DNA of 64,000 bases, taken from contig CAVXLC010000002.1 of the NCBI GenBank assembly GCA_963762545.1, positions 496,001 to 560,000 on the forward strand, in the 5' to 3' direction. Below are positions 42,456 to 50,962 of this stretch, in pieces (the first letter of the stretch is position 1; each line of letters begins with the position of its first letter). The stretch comes from JABFSM01 sp963762545 (GTDB taxonomy: Bacteria > Gemmatimonadota > Gemmatimonadetes > Gemmatimonadales > GWC2-71-9). The notes below the pieces were generated by a model, which saw only the letters and a program-made list of their open reading frames with translations, ran no database searches and was not told where the DNA came from. The position numbers and the translations under genes are program-made.

Positions 42456-43951
42456 GGGACCGCCTCGCGGGGTCGCGCCGGCGGGAGCACCCAGCGGTCC
42501 GCGGCGGAGCGGAGCGTGAGCGAGACGCGCGCGCTCATCCGCCACTGGTTCCAATCGAACGAGGCCGCGTCGGGCCGGTCGCGCGACTCCCAGTAGCGAT
42601 CCAGCGTCAGCCCGACGCTCCAGCGGGTCCCGTCATGCCAGGAGGCCGACCCGCCCGCCCAGGTCACCCCCGCATCCTGAAAGCGAAGCTCCAGCGGTCG
42701 CTCGAGGCTGCCGCCCGAGAGCGCGAGGTCCAGCGTTTCCCGGGGACGCCAGGTCACCCGCCCGTCGATGCCCCGACTCGAGGCCCCCGGCTGGAACTCC
42801 CCGTGGCCTCCGGCCTCGACCGTCCAGCGGAGCGCCGGGGTGACCGTGGCCTCGAGCCCCCAGCGCCACCCGCTGTTCTCGAGGGTCACCGCCGGGGCGC
42901 TGACGTCGGCAGCGTCGTAGCGGAACCATTCGCCGCGGCCCCGAACCTGGACCCGAGCGGCCGGATTGACGGTGAGTGAGCCGCTCACGCCGTTGTACGG
43001 CACCGGGCTGAACACCCCCCACACGGTCCAGAGGTCGAAGAACGGCCGATAGTGCCGCGCCGCGGCGGTTGCCCAGACGCTCTTGCCGGTGTAGGCGATC
43101 GTGGCGTCGGCGCTGCCCCAGCGCCCCTGAGCCAGATCGTAGTCGGAGCCCAGGGCCACGCGGAAGCCGGACACCGGACGGGCCAGGAGGCTCAGCGCCG
43201 CGCGCTCCGACACGAAGTAGTCGGTGAAGGGGTCGACCTCTCGCCGGTATTCGGCATCCGCCTGGATGGTCCGCCAGCGGACGCCCGCCAGGGCGCCGGC
43301 GACGACCTGGCGGTGTCCCGGCTGGAACTCCGCGAGAGGATCCACCGCCGGGCTCGTGACGGAGAGGGTCGTCCCGCGCGCCAGTCCCCAGCCCGCGTAG
43401 CCGCCGAGCACCAGGCCGGAGCCGGCGAACCGGTAGGTGGCACGAAGGCCGTCGAGGCCGCCGGTTCCGGCGCTGCCCAACCGGCTCTCTTCGAGCATGC
43501 GCCCGAGCCGCGCCGTCAGGCCGCCCCGGACATACTCGGCATATCCCTCGACCAGGCGGAACGTCGGCGAGGTGCCCGGCCAGAGCCGGTCGCCGGTGAG
43601 ATCGGTGATGGTCCGGGCGTTGATTCGCACGCTGAGGCCGGTGACGCCCAGCCCCCAGAGCGTGAGGTCGGTGCCCGCGCTGGCCGGCACTCCGCGAAGG
43701 AGCGGCCCCGGCCGATAGAACCGGCAGAACCCGTCGGGAAAGCAGGTTGCCGCATACCCGTCGGACGTGACCGGGCCGCCGGTCGGCCCGGCGCTGGTGG
43801 CGCTCTCCGGAACGCTGTCCGCCGTGACGCCGCGGAACGCCACTCGCTGGGCCGAGCCGTCGAACCGGAGTCGCCAGGATTGAGCCGACCCGGGTGTGGC
43901 CCGCCCGGCTGCCGCCATGGCCGCGAGCAGGAGCGCGACACCCCGCTTCAT
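42452..43951 (-). CDS. Outer-membrane beta-barrel protein of a multihaem cytochrome cluster
   Basis: 499 residues with a signal peptide (KRGVALLLAAMAAAG...GSAQS). The mature protein is made of alternating, aromatic-bordered strands (GLSVRINARTITDL, LVLGGYAGWGLARG, GFRVALGSDYDLAQGRWG) and ends in a strand-rich RMSARVSLTLRS, typical of a large outer-membrane barrel. Four-base overlaps on both sides with haem-rich genes suggest it is the porin sheath of a porin-cytochrome electron conduit, as MtrB is for MtrA. Sequence likeness to MtrB is not evident; the role comes from context. Confidence 0.72.
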   Translation of the reverse strand: MKRGVALLLAAMAAAGRATPGSAQSWRLRFDGSAQRVAFRGVTADSVPESATSAGPTGGPVTSDGYAATCFPDGFCRFYRPGPLLRGVPASAGTDLTLWGLGVTGLSVRINARTITDLTGDRLWPGTSPTFRLVEGYAEYVRGGLTARLGRMLEESRLGSAGTGGLDGLRATYRFAGSGLVLGGYAGWGLARGTTLSVTSPAVDPLAEFQPGHRQVVAGALAGVRWRTIQADAEYRREVDPFTDYFVSERAALSLLARPVSGFRVALGSDYDLAQGRWGSADATIAYTGKSVWATAAARHYRPFFDLWTVWGVFSPVPYNGVSGSLTVNPAARVQVRGRGEWFRYDAADVSAPAVTLENSGWRWGLEATVTPALRWTVEAGGHGEFQPGASSRGIDGRVTWRPRETLDLALSGGSLERPLELRFQDAGVTWAGGSASWHDGTRWSVGLTLDRYWESRDRPDAASFDWNQWRMSARVSLTLRSAADRWVLPPARPREAVP

Positions 43952-45957
43952 CGCCCGCTCCGCCCGACCAGCCGGGCCTTGAACTGCTCCGGCGTCTCGA
44001 GAAAATGACAGGTGGAGCACTCTCGCGCCGGCTGGTGGGCGCGCTGGGCCTCATGGCAGGTGAGACAGAAGTTCCGGGCCGGCACCAGCCCCGCGATACG
44101 CGCCGGCGTGTGGCAGGCGTCGCAGCCGGTGTGGGTGGCTCGGGTATGGGCGGCGGGCGTCTCGCTCCGGCTGTGGCACTGGGTGCAGCCGCTGGTTTCC
44201 CGGTGGTGCTGATCATGGCAGGCGCGGCAGCTTCGCACGCTGTCCGGGGGCACCACGTTGGGCGGGCGATGGCAGTCGCTGCACCCGAGCCGCTGATGCC
44301 GCTCGTGCCGGAACGCCACCGGCCGCGCGGCGGGCGCACGGGCCCCGACCTGGACGCTCACCTCGATCGAGCGCGGGGCGGCCACTTGCTCGCCGGCATG
44401 GCACCGGGCGCAATCCTGCGGCGCGACCGTCCCCGCGAAAACCTTCTGGTGGTGGCAGAGATCGCACCCCCGGGGCGCTTCGAAGACGAGGCCCCGGCCC
44501 GAGCGGTTCACGGTGTGGCAGGTCAGGCAGGGGAGCGATGTGTGGCGGTTGTGCGGGAAGGAGTCGCGCACGGCGGTCGAAGCGAGGGTCGGCGACGCCC
44601 GGGGCGGCGGCAGCTCGTCGGGGAGCTCGTCTCCTTTGCCCCGTCGGCCATCGAAACCGGGTGCCGGCGCCGCCGGGGCCGGCGCCGCGGTGACCGGCTT
44701 CCGGATAACCGCATTGGTATCGAACGGCATCGGCGGCTTGAACAGACCGCGTTTCCGAACCGAGCTGTGACATCCGACGCAATCGGCCGGGTCCACCGAG
44801 GCCTGATGCGGCTGGTGACAGGTGAGGCAGGCGTCCACCACCGGCCGATGGTTGGCTCCCTGGTGGAACGCGCTCTTCGTCAGCACATCGGCATGGCAGG
44901 TCTTGCAGCTGGTTCGCGCGTCGGCCGGGGTGGTGTGCTTGTGCACGTCGTGGCAGAAGCCGCAGGACCCCTTGTGCGGATCCTTGGCCAGATCCAGTCC
45001 CTTGGGCCGATCCTTCATCTGATGACAGCTGAGGCACTGTTCCTGTCTCGGGACCATGACCTGGACCGCGGAATCCCGCGAGGCCAGACGCGGCATTTCG
45101 GCGGTGAAGGCGTGACAGGTGACGCAGTTGATTTCGGGGAGCTTGGCCATCCCGGCCAGACGGACCGGCTGCTTCTCGTGGCAGCCGCTCTGGCCGCAGG
45201 TCCGGGCCGACGGGACGAATTTGTGGACTTCGGCACCATGGCACTTGACGCAGGCGAGTCCGGCCAGCGCGGAGGAGTCGGAGTCGAAATGCACCTTGTG
45301 GCCCGCCAGGCGAAGGACGTGCTCCCACTTCTCCTTGCCGCCCTTCTCGTGGCAGGACCGGCACCGCAGGTTCGGCACCTTGGCATGCACGCCGATCTTG
45401 TCGGGGCGCTGCGCCACCCAGAGCACCAGCTGGCGGCCGCTCGCAAAGAGGGACTGCTGGTGGCAATCATGGCACTTGAGGTTCTCGTGCTTGCCGGCGC
45501 CCGCTTCGAAGCGCCGGAAGGGACGCTCCATGATATGGCAGCCGGTGCAGAAGCCGTTGTCGTGCTGCATGAAGTTCCAGCTCTTCACTCCGGTGACGGC
45601 GGCGGCGGCAAGGACGACCAGCACCCCGATCGCCAGACCCATCTGCACCTGCCGGCTGCGGCTGACCAGCCACGAGGCAATGCCGCGGCGGCGGCCCCAG
45701 AGGAACCCGAGCAGGGCCACCGCCACCGCCAATCCCACCACGGCGCCGCCGATCTGAACCCATTGCGGTACCTGGAAAAAGAATCGGAACAGCGCGGCGA
45801 GTCCCCCCGGGAGGGGACCGCGGGAGAGGGTATCCCGCACCGCGCCGGCCGCGGCCCCGAGCGAATCGAGGGCCGGGACAAGCGCATCCCCCGGAGTGCC
45901 GTTGCCGGCGCTCCGGGGGGCCTGTAGAAGGACGAGGACGAGAGAGGTGAGCGTCAC
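43948..45957 (-). CDS. Membrane-anchored multihaem cytochrome c (NapC/NirT-like start), 19 CxxCH motifs
   Basis: 669 residues. Two membrane segments (about residues 65-88 and 104-124) precede haem-rich periplasmic sequence. The first site, FMQHDNGFCTGCHIMERPF, resembles NapC/NirT quinol dehydrogenases. Nineteen CxxCH motifs were counted, plus one wider CGQSGCH (Cx4CH). It probably takes electrons to or from the quinone pool and passes them along the cluster. A proline-rich linker (around APAPAAPAPGFDGRRG) divides it into two haem lobes. It overlaps the barrel gene by four bases. Confidence 0.85.
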   Translation of the reverse strand: MTLTSLVLVLLQAPRSAGNGTPGDALVPALDSLGAAAGAVRDTLSRGPLPGGLAALFRFFFQVPQWVQIGGAVVGLAVAVALLGFLWGRRRGIASWLVSRSRQVQMGLAIGVLVVLAAAAVTGVKSWNFMQHDNGFCTGCHIMERPFRRFEAGAGKHENLKCHDCHQQSLFASGRQLVLWVAQRPDKIGVHAKVPNLRCRSCHEKGGKEKWEHVLRLAGHKVHFDSDSSALAGLACVKCHGAEVHKFVPSARTCGQSGCHEKQPVRLAGMAKLPEINCVTCHAFTAEMPRLASRDSAVQVMVPRQEQCLSCHQMKDRPKGLDLAKDPHKGSCGFCHDVHKHTTPADARTSCKTCHADVLTKSAFHQGANHRPVVDACLTCHQPHQASVDPADCVGCHSSVRKRGLFKPPMPFDTNAVIRKPVTAAPAPAAPAPGFDGRRGKGDELPDELPPPRASPTLASTAVRDSFPHNRHTSLPCLTCHTVNRSGRGLVFEAPRGCDLCHHQKVFAGTVAPQDCARCHAGEQVAAPRSIEVSVQVGARAPAARPVAFRHERHQRLGCSDCHRPPNVVPPDSVRSCRACHDQHHRETSGCTQCHSRSETPAAHTRATHTGCDACHTPARIAGLVPARNFCLTCHEAQRAHQPARECSTCHFLETPEQFKARLVGRSGR

Positions 45958-45967
45958 CCGCCCGAAC

Positions 45968-47512
45968 CTAGCGGCTGGTCGGCGGCGTCCGGATGAATCG
46001 CGGCTGGCGCTGCTGGGCGTCCTTCAGCGCGCGGGCCATCAGGTCGGCGACCGCCTCGGGCGGTGGCGCGAGTCCGTACGCCGCCTTGACCTCCACGATG
46101 TCGGCCGCCAGCAGGGCCCGGGCGAGGAACGGGTTGTGCACTCCGTGCGACTTGTCGCCGTGCCCATAGCGGTCTTCGCCGAACGTCTCGACGTTGAACA
46201 GCGCGCCGGAGGCGGGGGTCACCGAGGTCGACGTGAATTCCGCGGGCCGGTCGCGCTTGATGATCGCGAGGTAGCCGCCGTCGGTTGGTGCGGCATCCAC
46301 CTTCTGATTGTGATTCAGGTCGGTCCAGAGCTGATCGGCCAGCGCCGCGATCTCGGTGCGGGCGCCGCTCATCCGGCCCGCGGCGATCGCCTCCGTGGCG
46401 TGGCAGCCGCTGCCGGTGCACGACTTGAACAGCCGCGTCGGCGGCGAGTACGCACAGGTGTTATCGGCCGTCGGCTTGCCCTGCGCGTCGAGACAGGGAA
46501 TCGGCCGGAACAGGTGTCCCGTCGAGTGGAAGACGAAGTTCCCGGAGTTGGGGTCGGTGACATCATAGGCGTTGACGTGACACCCGGCACAGAGTCGCGG
46601 ATTGGCGACGCTGGCATGGGTCGTGAGGGCGATCAGCGTGTCGATGTTCGCGCCCGGGGGCCGGTAGCCGCCGGTGCCCAGCACCACGAATCCCTGGACC
46701 CCGTGCGGGGCGCTGCTGCCCGCGGTCGGCTCGCCCCGGCGCAGGTGGCACTTCATACAGAGATTCTGGTCCGGGTCCGGCGTGTTGATGGGGAACCGGA
46801 GCATGGCCGTGTTGTTGGAGCCATGCGGGTTATGACAGACCGCGCAGGTGGCGGCGGAGAAGCCGGCGGAATCCCGTTCCACGTAGTTCGTGCTGACGCC
46901 CCAGGCCTTGAGCACCGTCTTCCCGTCGTGGCAGTTCTTGCATTCGGGACTGGAGTTGTTCACGGCCGCCGTGACGATCACCGCGTGGCCGCTGGTGGCC
47001 CACTCTTCCGCAAACGGGGTGTGGACCCCGGTGTGGCACGCCGCACAGCTCGCGCTCGCCTTGGTGAGGGTCAAGCGGGCCAGCGGCCACTTGGATTTGT
47101 CATCCGGGAGCTTGACGTGCTCGGCGCCGGGTCCGTGGCAGCTCTCGCATTGGACATCCTTATACGCGCTGTCGGCCTTGGCGTTCCACCCCGCCGCCTG
47201 CCCGATCCCGTTGCCGTTCTGGGACACCGTGTGGCAACCGTAACACGCGGCGGTGGCGTGACCGCCGCTCACCAGCGTCGAGAAGGCGTTGGCATGGTGG
47301 GTCTGCGACCAGTCGGCCTGGTGTCCGGCGTGGCAGTTGCCGCAGGTGGTCTGTTTGGTGGAGATGGTGTAGTAGCCCAGCAGGCCGCTGGCCAGATCGG
47401 GGGCCGGATTGAACGGGGCTCGGTCTCGGTAGACGATCTCGGACTTGGTGCAGCCGAGCGCCAGGAGGAGCGCGAAGACGCCTGTGCGGAATACCGATTG
47501 GGACGATCTCAT
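45968..47512 (-). CDS. Multihaem cytochrome c lipoprotein, eight CxxCH motifs
   Basis: 514 residues. The signal peptide ends in a lipobox (LLALGC), so the protein is lipid-anchored. Eight CxxCH motifs were counted, plus one Cx4CH (CTGSGCH). The pattern of a tryptophan-rich start (HQADWSQTHHANAF) and QCESCHGPGAEH recalls the cytochrome c554 family. A haem-free region of roughly 120 residues lies at the C-terminus. It is first in the operon, ten bases before the membrane-anchored cytochrome gene, and could be the terminal or surface component. Confidence 0.82.
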   Translation of the reverse strand: MRSSQSVFRTGVFALLLALGCTKSEIVYRDRAPFNPAPDLASGLLGYYTISTKQTTCGNCHAGHQADWSQTHHANAFSTLVSGGHATAACYGCHTVSQNGNGIGQAAGWNAKADSAYKDVQCESCHGPGAEHVKLPDDKSKWPLARLTLTKASASCAACHTGVHTPFAEEWATSGHAVIVTAAVNNSSPECKNCHDGKTVLKAWGVSTNYVERDSAGFSAATCAVCHNPHGSNNTAMLRFPINTPDPDQNLCMKCHLRRGEPTAGSSAPHGVQGFVVLGTGGYRPPGANIDTLIALTTHASVANPRLCAGCHVNAYDVTDPNSGNFVFHSTGHLFRPIPCLDAQGKPTADNTCAYSPPTRLFKSCTGSGCHATEAIAAGRMSGARTEIAALADQLWTDLNHNQKVDAAPTDGGYLAIIKRDRPAEFTSTSVTPASGALFNVETFGEDRYGHGDKSHGVHNPFLARALLAADIVEVKAAYGLAPPPEAVADLMARALKDAQQRQPRFIRTPPTSR

Positions 47513-47733
47513 TGCTAAGTCTCCAGCTGCCGGGTGGCCAGCCCACCCGTGAGGCGGACTCCGTAGAAACCCTGACCTACTTTATGAGCCCCTGGACAAT
47601 TTCGCAAGTCCTTATAATCCAACATGTTATAAACGAATATTCATCGCCGCTTCATAATTGCTTCACAAATATGGGTCAGGATTCCCGTCAGAATTAAGGT
47701 CGAGGTCCCTATTCAGATGCGGATGAGGCGCCG
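47513..47733. promoter_or_regulatory. AT-rich divergent control region between cytochrome and maturation genes
   Basis: This 221-base gap is much richer in A+T than its surroundings (especially 47575-47700). It holds a perfect TATAAT on the plus strand (47613-47618) with TGGACA upstream at a short 14-base spacing, further TATAA-like boxes in both directions, and the palindromes AACATGTT (47621-47628) and GAATATTC (47635-47642). No complete promoter could be fixed. It must contain the start signals of both divergent operons. Confidence 0.5.
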
Positions 47734-48438
47734 GTGACGTCCAGCAAATGCCCCCGATGCGGGGTCGTGGGGCGGGGGAGATTCTGCGGCCAGTGCGGGG
47801 CCCCGCTGGTCGCGGCGCCCGCCCACCCCGCCCGGACCGGGTCGGGGGATCGCGTGGCCGTGTTCGCGGCCGCGTTGAGCGTCGGGTTGCTGGGCCTCGT
47901 GGCCTTCTGGGCCATTCGGGGCCGCGCCTCGGCGGCCCCCCTCTCGGCCGTGGCCCCCGCGGCCCCCGCTGCCGAGGAGGCTCCCCCGGACCTCAGCACG
48001 ATGACCCCGCGGGAACGGTTCGACCGGCTGTACAACCGCGTCATGCGCGCGGCGGAACAGGGCGACACCGCCACCGTCACCCGGTTCTCTCCGATGGCCT
48101 TCCTTGCCTACGGACAACTGGATTCGGTCGACGCGGATGCCCGATACCACGCCGCGGTCATGGAGCTCCACGTGCGGCGCGACACCGCCTCCGCGTTGCG
48201 GCTCGCCGATTCGATTCAGCTGACGAATCCCCGGCACCTTTTTGCATTCATGATTCGGGGTACGGCGGGGCGACTGACCGGAAACGAGCCCCTCGTCCGC
48301 AAGGCCAATGCGGACTTCCTGGCGGCCTGGGACCAGGAGATCAAGGCGGCCCGACCCGAGTACCGGGACCACCAGGCCATGCTGGACCAGTTTCGCGATA
48401 TGGCGCGCACTCCCGGCCTGAAAGCGAGTCCCCCATGA
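47734..48438 (+). CDS. Zinc-ribbon membrane protein
   Basis: 234 residues, GTG start. The N-terminus is a zinc ribbon (CPRCGVVGRGRFCGQCG), followed by one membrane helix (VAVFAAALSVGLLGLVAFWAI), an alanine/proline linker, and a helical domain with TPR-like character (RFDRLYNRVMRAAEQGDTATV, RDTASALRLADSIQL). The function is unknown. It heads the ccm gene run, 43 bases before ccmE, and the CcmI-like protein at the far end of the run also carries zinc ribbons. Confidence 0.65.
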   Translation: MTSSKCPRCGVVGRGRFCGQCGAPLVAAPAHPARTGSGDRVAVFAAALSVGLLGLVAFWAIRGRASAAPLSAVAPAAPAAEEAPPDLSTMTPRERFDRLYNRVMRAAEQGDTATVTRFSPMAFLAYGQLDSVDADARYHAAVMELHVRRDTASALRLADSIQLTNPRHLFAFMIRGTAGRLTGNEPLVRKANADFLAAWDQEIKAARPEYRDHQAMLDQFRDMARTPGLKASPP

Positions 48439-48481
48439 TGCTCTGCGCGGGTGAATTGCTATATTATGGAGCGGAGGCACT

Positions 48482-48898
48482 ATGAGCCCAGGATCCAAGT
48501 TTTTGGTCGGTGCGCTGGTCATCGTCGCCGGGGTCGGCGGGTTGATCGCCACGGGGGTCAAGGAGACCGGAGTGTATTTCCTGACTCCTTCGCAACTGGT
48601 GGACCGTACCCGCTCCGATCCGTCATTTCACGATGTGGGCCTCAAGGTCGGCGCCAAGGTGGTGCCGGGATCGGTGCACCGGGACGCCCGCACCATCGAC
48701 TTCCGGATCACCGACGGCACCAGTGAGTTCCCGGTCACCTATACCGGGCTCGTCCCGGATACCTTTACCGACGCCAGCAACATCGAGGTGATCGTCGAAG
48801 GAAAGTACGGACGCGACGGCGTGTTCCACGCCACCGAAGTGCTGGCCAAGTGCGGCTCGCGCTACGAGGCGGAAATCCAGAAATCGAAGAAGGCCTGA
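48482..48898 (+). CDS. ccmE: Cytochrome c maturation haem chaperone CcmE, cysteine (CxxxY) type
   Basis: 138 residues with a strong ribosome binding site (GGAGG). One N-terminal membrane anchor is followed by the OB-fold domain (LVDRTRSDPSFHDVGLKVGAKVV...). CcmE binds haem covalently and hands it to CcmF. The usual haem-binding histidine (LAKHDExY) is replaced: the sequence reads LAKCGSRYE with C124 and Y128, i.e. the CxxxY variant known from some sulfate reducers and archaea. It lies 24 bases before ccmF. Confidence 0.92.
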   Translation: MSPGSKFLVGALVIVAGVGGLIATGVKETGVYFLTPSQLVDRTRSDPSFHDVGLKVGAKVVPGSVHRDARTIDFRITDGTSEFPVTYTGLVPDTFTDASNIEVIVEGKYGRDGVFHATEVLAKCGSRYEAEIQKSKKA

Positions 48899-48922
48899 GG
48901 CCCTGCCACTCCCCGGACGCTC

Positions 48923-50962
48923 GTGACTCTTCTCGGACAATTCAGTCTCTGGCTGGCTCTCTTCACCGCAATCTGGGGAGCCGGCGTCGCCTTTACCGGT
49001 CGCTGGCAGGACCGGCCCGATCTCACGGCCACGATCACCCGGTCCACCTACGCCGTGTGCGCCGCCCTCCTGGTCGCGGCGCTCTGCCTCTGGAAGGGGC
49101 TGATTGCCCACGACTTCAACATCGAGTACGTGGCGCAGTACACCTCCCGCAACCTGCCCCTGTCCTACGTGTTCGCGGCGTTCTGGGCCGGCCAGAAGGG
49201 CAGCCTGCTGTTCTGGGCCACGATCCTCTCGATCTTCGGCGCCATCGCGCAGACCGTGACCAGCCGCCGGCACGAGCAGCTGCTGCCCTACGTCGCGGGC
49301 ATCACCAACGTGGTGGTGGCGTTCTTCGTGCTCACCATGCTGTTCTCGGCCAATCCGTTCGAGCGGCTGGCCTTCACGCCGGAAGACGGGCGCGGGTTGA
49401 ATCCCCAGCTGCAGAATCCCGGGATGACCATTCATCCCCCGATGCTGTACCTGGGCTACATCAGCATCACCATTCCGTTCGCTTTCGCGGTGGCCTCGCT
49501 GCTGTCCAAACGGCTCGATACCGGATGGATCCACGCCATGCGCAAGTGGACCATCCTGTCATGGCTGTTTCTCTCGGCGGGCATCACCCTCGGGATGTGG
49601 TGGGCCTACGTCGAGCTGGGCTGGGGCGGGTACTGGGCCTGGGATCCGGTGGAGAACGCGAGCCTGCTGCCCTGGCTCACCATGACGGCCTTCCTGCACT
49701 CGGTGATGATCCAGGAAAAACGGGGCATGCTGAAGCGGTGGAACGTCGGACTGGTGGTTGCGTCGTTCCTGCTCAGCATCTTCGGGACCTTCATCACCCG
49801 CAGCGGAGTGATCGCGAGCGTGCACAGCTTCACCCAGTCCAACGTCGGATATTTCTTCCTGGGCTTCCTGCTGGTCGCCGCCATTCTCTCGTTTGCGCTG
49901 CTGTACGCCCGCTGGCCGCTGCTCGAACCGGAGGCCCGGCTCGAATCGCTGGCAAGCCGCGAGGCGGCATTCCTGTTCAACAACCTGGCGTTCGTGGGGA
50001 TCGCCTTCTCGGTGCTCTGGGGAACCGTGTTTCCCATCATCTCCGAGGCGGTTCGCGGCACCAAGATTACCGTCGGCCCGCCGTTCTTCAACCGGGTCAA
50101 TATCCCCCTGGGGCTCTTCCTGGTGGCGCTGACCGGCATCGGGCCGCTGATCGCGTGGCGGAAGGCCAGCGCCGAGAATCTGCGGCGTCAGTTCGTGGTG
50201 CCGGGGGCCGCGGGTCTCGTCGTCCTGGCGGTGCTCCTCGTGGCCGGCATCCGGGACGGCTGGGCCCTCACCGCCTGGGCGCTGGCCGGCTTCGTGATCG
50301 GCACGGTCGGACAGGAGTTCTGGCGCGGGGTGCGGGCCCGCCACCGGATGCACGGCGAGTCGGCGCTGGTGGCACTCAGCCATCTGATATCCCGCAACCG
50401 GCGGCGCTACGGCGGGTACATCGTGCACCTCGGGATCATGACGTACATCATCGCCTTTGCGGGTAACGCCTTCAAAGTCACCCGGGAAATCACCCTCTCC
50501 ACTGGTGAAAGCGCCGACATCCGGAGCCCGTACGGGCACGTCTACCACCTCACGCACCTGGGCGTGTCGCAGTATCCGCAGCTCAACCGGTTCGTCTCGG
50601 CCGCGTCGCTCGAGGTGAAGAAGGACGGGAAGTCGATGGGGCGGATCACCTCGGAAAAGCGCCAGCATGTCGACAGCTTCAATCGCAACACGTTTGAGCC
50701 CTCCACCGAGGTCGGTATCTGGAGCAATCTCCAGGAGGACCTCTATGTGGTGTACGCCGGCTCGGTGCAGGGTACCGACCGGGCCACCTACGCGATCACC
50801 ATCAATCCGCTGGTCATGTGGGTGTGGATCGGGGCGGGGATCCTGATCACCGGCGGCCTGATCACCATGTGGCCGGGTGGACCGATGGTGTCGTCGCGGC
50901 AGCGGAGCGACGTGCAGGCCGGCTACCAGGCGCCCCTGGCGGGCGTGGGGACCGGCGCATGA
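48923..50962 (+). CDS. ccmF: Cytochrome c haem lyase subunit CcmF
   Basis: 679 residues, GTG start, with many membrane helices. The haem-handling WWD region reads WGGYWAWDPVENASLLPWL, and the surrounding blocks (NPGMTIHPPMLYLGYI, FGTFITRSGVIASVHSF) are typical of CcmF. The enzyme ligates haem to CxxCH cysteines of apocytochromes together with CcmH. Its stop overlaps the ccmH start (ATGA). Confidence 0.96.
   Translation: MTLLGQFSLWLALFTAIWGAGVAFTGRWQDRPDLTATITRSTYAVCAALLVAALCLWKGLIAHDFNIEYVAQYTSRNLPLSYVFAAFWAGQKGSLLFWATILSIFGAIAQTVTSRRHEQLLPYVAGITNVVVAFFVLTMLFSANPFERLAFTPEDGRGLNPQLQNPGMTIHPPMLYLGYISITIPFAFAVASLLSKRLDTGWIHAMRKWTILSWLFLSAGITLGMWWAYVELGWGGYWAWDPVENASLLPWLTMTAFLHSVMIQEKRGMLKRWNVGLVVASFLLSIFGTFITRSGVIASVHSFTQSNVGYFFLGFLLVAAILSFALLYARWPLLEPEARLESLASREAAFLFNNLAFVGIAFSVLWGTVFPIISEAVRGTKITVGPPFFNRVNIPLGLFLVALTGIGPLIAWRKASAENLRRQFVVPGAAGLVVLAVLLVAGIRDGWALTAWALAGFVIGTVGQEFWRGVRARHRMHGESALVALSHLISRNRRRYGGYIVHLGIMTYIIAFAGNAFKVTREITLSTGESADIRSPYGHVYHLTHLGVSQYPQLNRFVSAASLEVKKDGKSMGRITSEKRQHVDSFNRNTFEPSTEVGIWSNLQEDLYVVYAGSVQGTDRATYAITINPLVMWVWIGAGILITGGLITMWPGGPMVSSRQRSDVQAGYQAPLAGVGTGA

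Noticed and set aside
41028..42596. 522-residue plus-strand frame opposite the 16-haem cytochrome
   Set aside because: The minus strand encodes sixteen CxxCH motifs and a signal peptide; the plus frame is a GC shadow.
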